A stretch of 64,000 nucleotides of DNA from Physcia stellaris. Lineage: Eukaryota > Ascomycota > Lecanoromycetes > Caliciales > Physciaceae. Under the pieces are notes generated by a model, which was not told where the DNA came from, ran no database searches, and worked only from the letters and a program-made list of their open reading frames with translations. The position numbers were made by a program, and so were the translations under genes. The first letter of the stretch is position 1. Each line of letters opens with the position of its first letter. Shown in pieces: positions 58,940 to 64,000 of the stretch. Location of the stretch: positions 527,014-591,013 of the forward strand of contig JABSSW010000027.1 of assembly GCA_018902385.1 (NCBI GenBank). The letters are read 5' to 3'.

Positions 58940-61900
58940 ATTACGCAAGTCAACTATATCAGTCAGTCAATTACAATGATTATTTCAGATGAAATGTCAC
59001 AATAATCGTTGACGAACGAATTTTCACTTGTCGACGTTGCGAATCAACTTTTTACTCAAACAACAAATGCGCACAGACACGTCAGACAATGTCGTGTCGA
59101 TTCAATTGTCAATTTCAATGCATCGAAAAATGTTTTCGTCATTGAGTCTATCGTCAACAAAAAGCACAATAAGAGTTACGATTTTCGATCGTGACATTAC
59201 GTTTGATACATGTCAACATTTCGTCAGAATTGTCAGTTGACGAATTCTGTCTAAATAACGATATTATCATGTCAATTGAAAATAGACGATACATTTTAAA
59301 TCGATTATCAAAGATTTTCGTTTTTAAAATCAGCGAGTCGATTCGAATACGAAACATCGATACGATTTGACACGATATTTTCGAATACGTTATGATCGAC
59401 TTTTATATATTTGAAATGACAATCGTTGACACGTTTGTCAAAACTCATTTCACACGTGAAATTCATCTGATTGACAACTTGTCAATCAAAATATCAATCA
59501 AATGAACGTCCTAACATCAAAAAAGATGATTATAAATGTCGACAAACAAATTGTCACTATAAACAGTTGCGACGTGACAACGAAATTGCATGTCATTTTT
59601 CGTGACAGACGAATGAATCGAGTCGTCAAATTTTTAAAACAATTAATCATATTTTCGCATATTCACATAATTGTATTCGTCAAGATTCGCGAACAAACAC
59701 TATCAACAAATCGTGATTATTTCTTTCATTCATTAAAAAATAATCGATTAAAAGCAAAGGATGATTTTTTTGCTCACATCATCGATGTCAATTTTATTGT
59801 CGTTCAAGTACGTAATTCGACAAATCAGTCGATTACAATATCGCGCAACTTCAAACTAAATAAATTGAACGACTACAACGAAAAAATTGCTTTTTAGTCG
59901 CATCGAAGAATCGACATTTAATCGTCAAATCATTTGATTGATTAGAAAAATTGTCAAATGAATCATCGTTGATGTAATCGAATTAATCGCTTTTGAGAAA
60001 ATTTTTCACGAATTTATTATGTCAGCTATTCAATCGACGTCGAGAAATTTTTCAATTTCTAACATATCGAAAGTTACGAATTTAACATTCGTTAGCATTA
60101 AAAACACACGCTGTTTAATGACATTATCATTTACGACGATGAATTCGTCTATGTTAAACTATTTATCGTTGCGAAAATCTATTTCAACATCTCGACAAAA
60201 AAAAACGACAAATATCGTCAACATATCGAAAAATCAATATCAATAAATACGATATTTGACGCGAAATCAAATTCAACACGCGTTTTCAAATTAAACAAAC
60301 AAAATCGCGATGTAATTGACAAAAATTCGACGAATTACATAAACAAAACGTGAATCAATTACACAACTCATTTCGTACGCATATTTTGCTTTGAATATGA
60401 AAAACGATTTATTTATCTGACAAATCGTCGAAACGCAAGAGCAAAATAGTAGTCGATATTCGAAATCTCAACAAAATAATTCAACGCTTATTCGACGCAA
60501 TTTCAATTGATTTGATATTTGCTTAATCGAACGTGTTTACATCAATATTTTCGATTGTACGTTTTTTTTCATCAATGACTAATGAAAATTGCAAATCGTC
60601 ACAAACTTATCGTTGTCACTCATAAAAATTTAAAATGTAATCGTCGAGTTTTAAAATAATTCTGTTTACGTACAGCGAAAAAATCGACGACATATTTCGC
60701 GCATATCGAAAGATTGCTCGAGCATACGTAAACGACATTGTAATGTTCAATCATTTTTTGAAAAACATTTACGTCATTTCAATTGAAAATGTTTTCGCTA
60801 TTCGTCAAATTCAACATAACATTGAAATCATCAAAGACGTATTTAGAATACTTTATTATCTCATTGTTGAAACAAAAAAATCGATCGATTCGATCTGTCA
60901 ACGACACAAAAACTAATTGTCATTTTCAAATTACGATTTTCACGCATTTTCAAAAATCTAGAAATTTATCTAAACATGATCGATTGATTACGAAATTTTG
61001 TTTTTTATTACGCTCAAAAGTCCGACGCTTTCAACAAACGAAAAATTACGCTGTTAAAAATCTCATCGTCGAATGTCGACAAAATTCGTAAAAATTTCAG
61101 CAAACGTATTTCGATTCACAATTCGACGAAAACAAAAAAAAATTCATATCGTCAATTACAAAATTCGTTCAATCGCTTTAGCCGACTAATACATCAAAAT
61201 TCTAATCGAATATTGTATCGTTTGTACGTTTGATAAATCGCGCAAAGATTTCGACGTTAAACGTATCATTTTAAAAACGACAAAACAAACAATCGTTATT
61301 CAACGACGTCGATTTGAAAACGCTGAAATCAAATTATCGTCAAATTCCCAAGCGAAAAAACGTCGAATCAATCATGTTTTTTAGTCGAATGTCGACGTTT
61401 GTTGAAAAAATATTGATTTATCGAGTTAAAAATATCGATCCGATCTGATTAATGAAACGAATTAAACATTTAATTGAAACATTTAAACATGTTACAATCA
61501 TATATATCGATCATGTTGTCAATTTTTTCATAACTCGTCAAATCAAACTTATCACAAGAATGCGAATAAATTAAATATGAAACTAATACGCGTTTCAACT
61601 TATCTATTTCAGTTTCGATTAGACGTACGTTACAAACTCGACAAATCACACATCATATTTGACGTTTTTAGTCGATTGTTTATCAATAACTGTATGTTTA
61701 ACGACAAAAACGATGATTCGACATCGAGAAAAACATGATAGATTCAAAACGATGTCATCTATGTTTAAATAGCGATTTGATAACAATGTTCGAAAATTTC
61801 AAATTAAAATTTCGACAAAATTATCAATTTGATAAAATTTGAATCAAAAATTTCGACGATGCCGAATCTTTTAACGCGCGATTAGTCAAATTTAAAAAAA

Positions 61901-63410
61901 AAGTTTTGCAAAAATCTTTCGACAGTTCAATTACACAATCGTCAATTACAAAAAATTTTTCGCAAACGACAAAGCAATCAATCGACGTTTTGTTTAATCA
62001 ACAGTCGATTACATCACAATTTGTCACAAAAATCTGTCGCAAATATCACAAATCGATCGTCAAATTAACAATCGACGAATGACATTGATTTTCAATTAAT
62101 CGACGAACTAATTTATCATATTCATTTAAAACAATGACATGAATTTGAACAATTTAAACTATGTATATTCGAAATTTGTCAACAAGACGTTTTCAAGACG
62201 ACGCACGACGACAATTTTCACGTCGAATCATACTATCGACGACTAATGAAAACAATATATATGTCAACAATGTCGAGAAAATTTGATTTGTGACACGTTT
62301 TTCAGCTCAATCAAATCAAACGACATAATTCGTATGTTGAATTAACGTTCATTTTCACGTCGTCATTATTTTTTCATACAATAACGATTTAATTTCGTAC
62401 GACATTATCGAAAACAACACTTTACTCAATTTGACGAACAAAATCTCACGTCAATTACAAGTCATAATCAAAACAGATCGATTTGTCGCTCAATCTAATC
62501 AATGCTGTTGTTGATAAATTACCGTTAACGAATCGAAACATTTCGAAAATCATTATTTTCGATCGAGACAGAAAATTCACGTCAAACTTTAATCGGGTCT
62601 TTGCTAAATTAGACATTATTTTATTTACGCAGCGCTTATCACGCACAAACAGACGACTTGTCAGAGCGATCAAATCAAATTTCGCGAAAATCGTTTTGCG
62701 ATATTTAATCACGAAAAATTCGAACATCGAAAAAATCTTGTCAATTTTGCAAACTTAATCAACAACGCATTTAACGTTATCATCGATCGTTCATTCAACG
62801 AGACGATTTATGAATTCAAATTACGCGATGTTTTAATCGTTTTAATTCGCAAGTTTATCAAAATCGATTTATATCGGGATTTCGAGCGCTTTCGACATCA
62901 ACGAAAAGCAATCGATGTTATTTCATACGTCATGACTAAAATCAAAATCATATACGATTCACGTCACACTTTCTTTTGCTCAAGTCAGACGATAAAATTT
63001 ACTTACGATTACACAAGAAATACATTCTATTTAGTAAATTTAACGCAAAGCGTTCAATCAACGCATCGATTCGTTTCTTGTCAAACGACGAATAAAACGT
63101 CCGATTTACGAACCAGATTTGTCATTTGTTCGCAAATTCATTTCGTCATTTTCGTCATTCAGTTAGAATCGACATCGTCAGAAAAACTCTTATCGACGTT
63201 TCAAATCTGATTTTCAGATGAAATTGAAATAAAAAAAATGTTTAATATCGAGTTCGAAAAAACTTCGAAATAAAATCATAATAGACAAACGTTTTCGAAT
63301 TTACAACAAAATTATTGTGACAATATTTGATACGCTGAAAAGACCTGAAAATCAATTTACGATTTGCTTTTAAAAACATTGTCAAACTGATCGAATTTAT
63401 CGATTTTGTG
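58940..63410 (+). pseudogene. pol: Ty3/Gypsy pol with chromodomain-like tail (decayed)
   Basis: Order seen: a protease/linker region (59,010-59,900); reverse transcriptase with the active-site box read as YVNDIVMF at 60,725-60,748 in place of YVDDIVIF; an RNase H end reading RYKLDKSHIIFDVFSRL (~61,630-61,680); integrase with KIIIFDRDRKFTSNF and FAKLDI (62,540-62,620), where the family has KVIISDRDRKF; the post-integrase block MTKIKIIYDSRHTFF and IHFVIFVIQLES (62,932-63,180); then QYLIR-stop-KDLK with NIVKLIEFIDF (63,320-63,410), a chromodomain pattern (QYLVRWKGY) with Trp changed to TGA. Integrase-last order and the chromodomain mark a chromovirus. Many stops; dead. Confidence 0.75.
60725..60736 (+). 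other. Mutated RT active-site box (YVND)
   Basis: TAC GTA AAC GAC. The first catalytic Asp is Asn, explained by one G-to-A change in an ApG context, the same context lost across the block. Confidence 0.8.
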
Positions 63411-63892
63411 AAAATTACGAACGACAACATTTTAACAATGATGATTTGCATCAGTTTTTCGACGTATCGTTTCGTCGATCGAAAAAAACTACGATCATTC
63501 AACAATTCGGAAAACAGTATCAAATCAACTAAAGATCGTCGTCGTTTTGAAAAGAAAAATTGTCATTACGTCGCTTTTTATCAGAATTACGTTAATCATT
63601 TTTGTCGCGACAAAGTCGATAATTATCGCGACAAAATCAGATCGACAGTTTCGCTCGCGAAAATCACATGTATCGCGAGTGTCGATTAGCACGTCGTCGT
63701 CGTCATCGAATAATCATTACTATCAGATCGATAGTTACAACTCAAGAACTAACGTGAAAATCAGAACTAAAAACTGAAAAAGAAATACGATTAATGAAAC
63801 GATCGACAAAACTTGTTATACGTAATCCGGCTACGCATTATTAATATTTAGTTCAGCGAAAACGTTTCGATTTTTTCTTGTTTGTCGACATT
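63411..63892 (+). other. Gypsy 3' untranslated region
   Basis: Sequence between the chromodomain-like end and the 3' LTR. It contains short frames but nothing recognisable; no clear polypurine tract survives before 63,893. Confidence 0.4.
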
Positions 63893-64000
63893 TGTTACGC
63901 TTACTAAGCTACGACTAGTTAGTCACCGAACAAGACTAGTCGAAAAGCAAATTTAGTCGACTTTGACATTTGCTGTACTTAAATCAGAAATCATTCATAA
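63893..64000 (+). repeat. Start of the Gypsy 3' LTR (cut by window end)
   Basis: Begins TGTTACG and aligns with the first ~110 bases of the 5' LTR at 43,080, with mostly transition differences. It confirms that 43,080-64,000+ is one element with internal insertions. The target-site duplication cannot be checked because the far end is outside the window. Confidence 0.85.

Larger units (their letters stand above)
42620..64000. other. AT-rich repeat island with decayed nested transposons
   Basis: Composition shifts sharply at about 42.6 kb and stays AT-rich to the window end. The block is filled with mobile-element remnants full of stop codons (listed separately). CpT, CpC, ApG and GpG are strikingly rare, while CpA, TpG and CpG remain common. 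In fungi such blocks are typical of heterochromatin, including centromeric and subtelomeric regions; which one applies here cannot be told from the window. 42,620-43,079 holds unrecognised AT-rich sequence with more CT/AG left than the rest. Confidence 0.9.

Noticed and set aside
42620-64000. Classical CpA-type RIP
   Set aside because: CpA and TpG remain common and TpA is not raised in the samples read; the lost contexts are CpT/CpC and their complements.

Overview
This window looks like a filamentous ascomycete (Pezizomycotina). The left two thirds carry short-intron genes (GT...AG introns of about 40-130 bp, often with a CTAAC/CTGAC-like branch site) whose products have clear fungal relatives: RRP5, Cdt2, an eIF4B/Tif3-type protein, a Sec2-type exchange factor, uracil phosphoribosyltransferase and a 7TM-RGS receptor. 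I could not place it below that rank. All intron positions were read by eye from splice sites and reading phase.

Layout. 1.5-31.3 kb is gene-dense and mostly housekeeping: ribosome biogenesis (RRP5), S-phase ubiquitin ligase receptor (Cdt2), a Tim17-family-like membrane protein, translation initiation (eIF4B), secretion (Sec2), a heme-oxygenase-fold protein, a basic nuclear-type protein, a cupredoxin membrane protein, UPRTase, small membrane and soluble proteins, an Ifi-6-16 (ISG12) family protein and a 7TM-RGS receptor. 31.3-42.6 kb is sparser and accessory-looking: three diverged members of one LPxEIRNxI protein family (one frameshifted, one with a stop inside its signature), an F-box/LRR gene, and a tandem repeat made from a gene's 3' end.

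At about 42.6 kb the composition changes abruptly to a very AT-rich block that runs to the window end. It is a nested set of decayed mobile elements. The outer one is a Ty3/Gypsy chromovirus: 5' LTR at 43,080, gag from 57,450, pol with protease, RT, RNase H, integrase and a chromodomain-like tail, and the start of the 3' LTR at 63,893. Its leader is split by about 13 kb of other material (44.4-57.4 kb) holding a decayed hAT transposase and three copies of a histone H3-type fold, two of them inside a 3-4 kb unit repeated in tandem.

Two features of this block stand out. First, histone H3 core domains are encoded within the repeats, in two loop-length versions. Second, the mutation pattern is not classical RIP: CpT and CpC (ApG and GpG on the other strand) are almost absent while CpA and CpG survive. 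A paired octamer, ATAATGCA-N(5-9)-ATAATGCA, recurs about twenty times, only in the inserted material. Separately, at least four otherwise intact genes in the gene-rich part are broken by single-base indels, mostly at homopolymers, which may be assembly errors.
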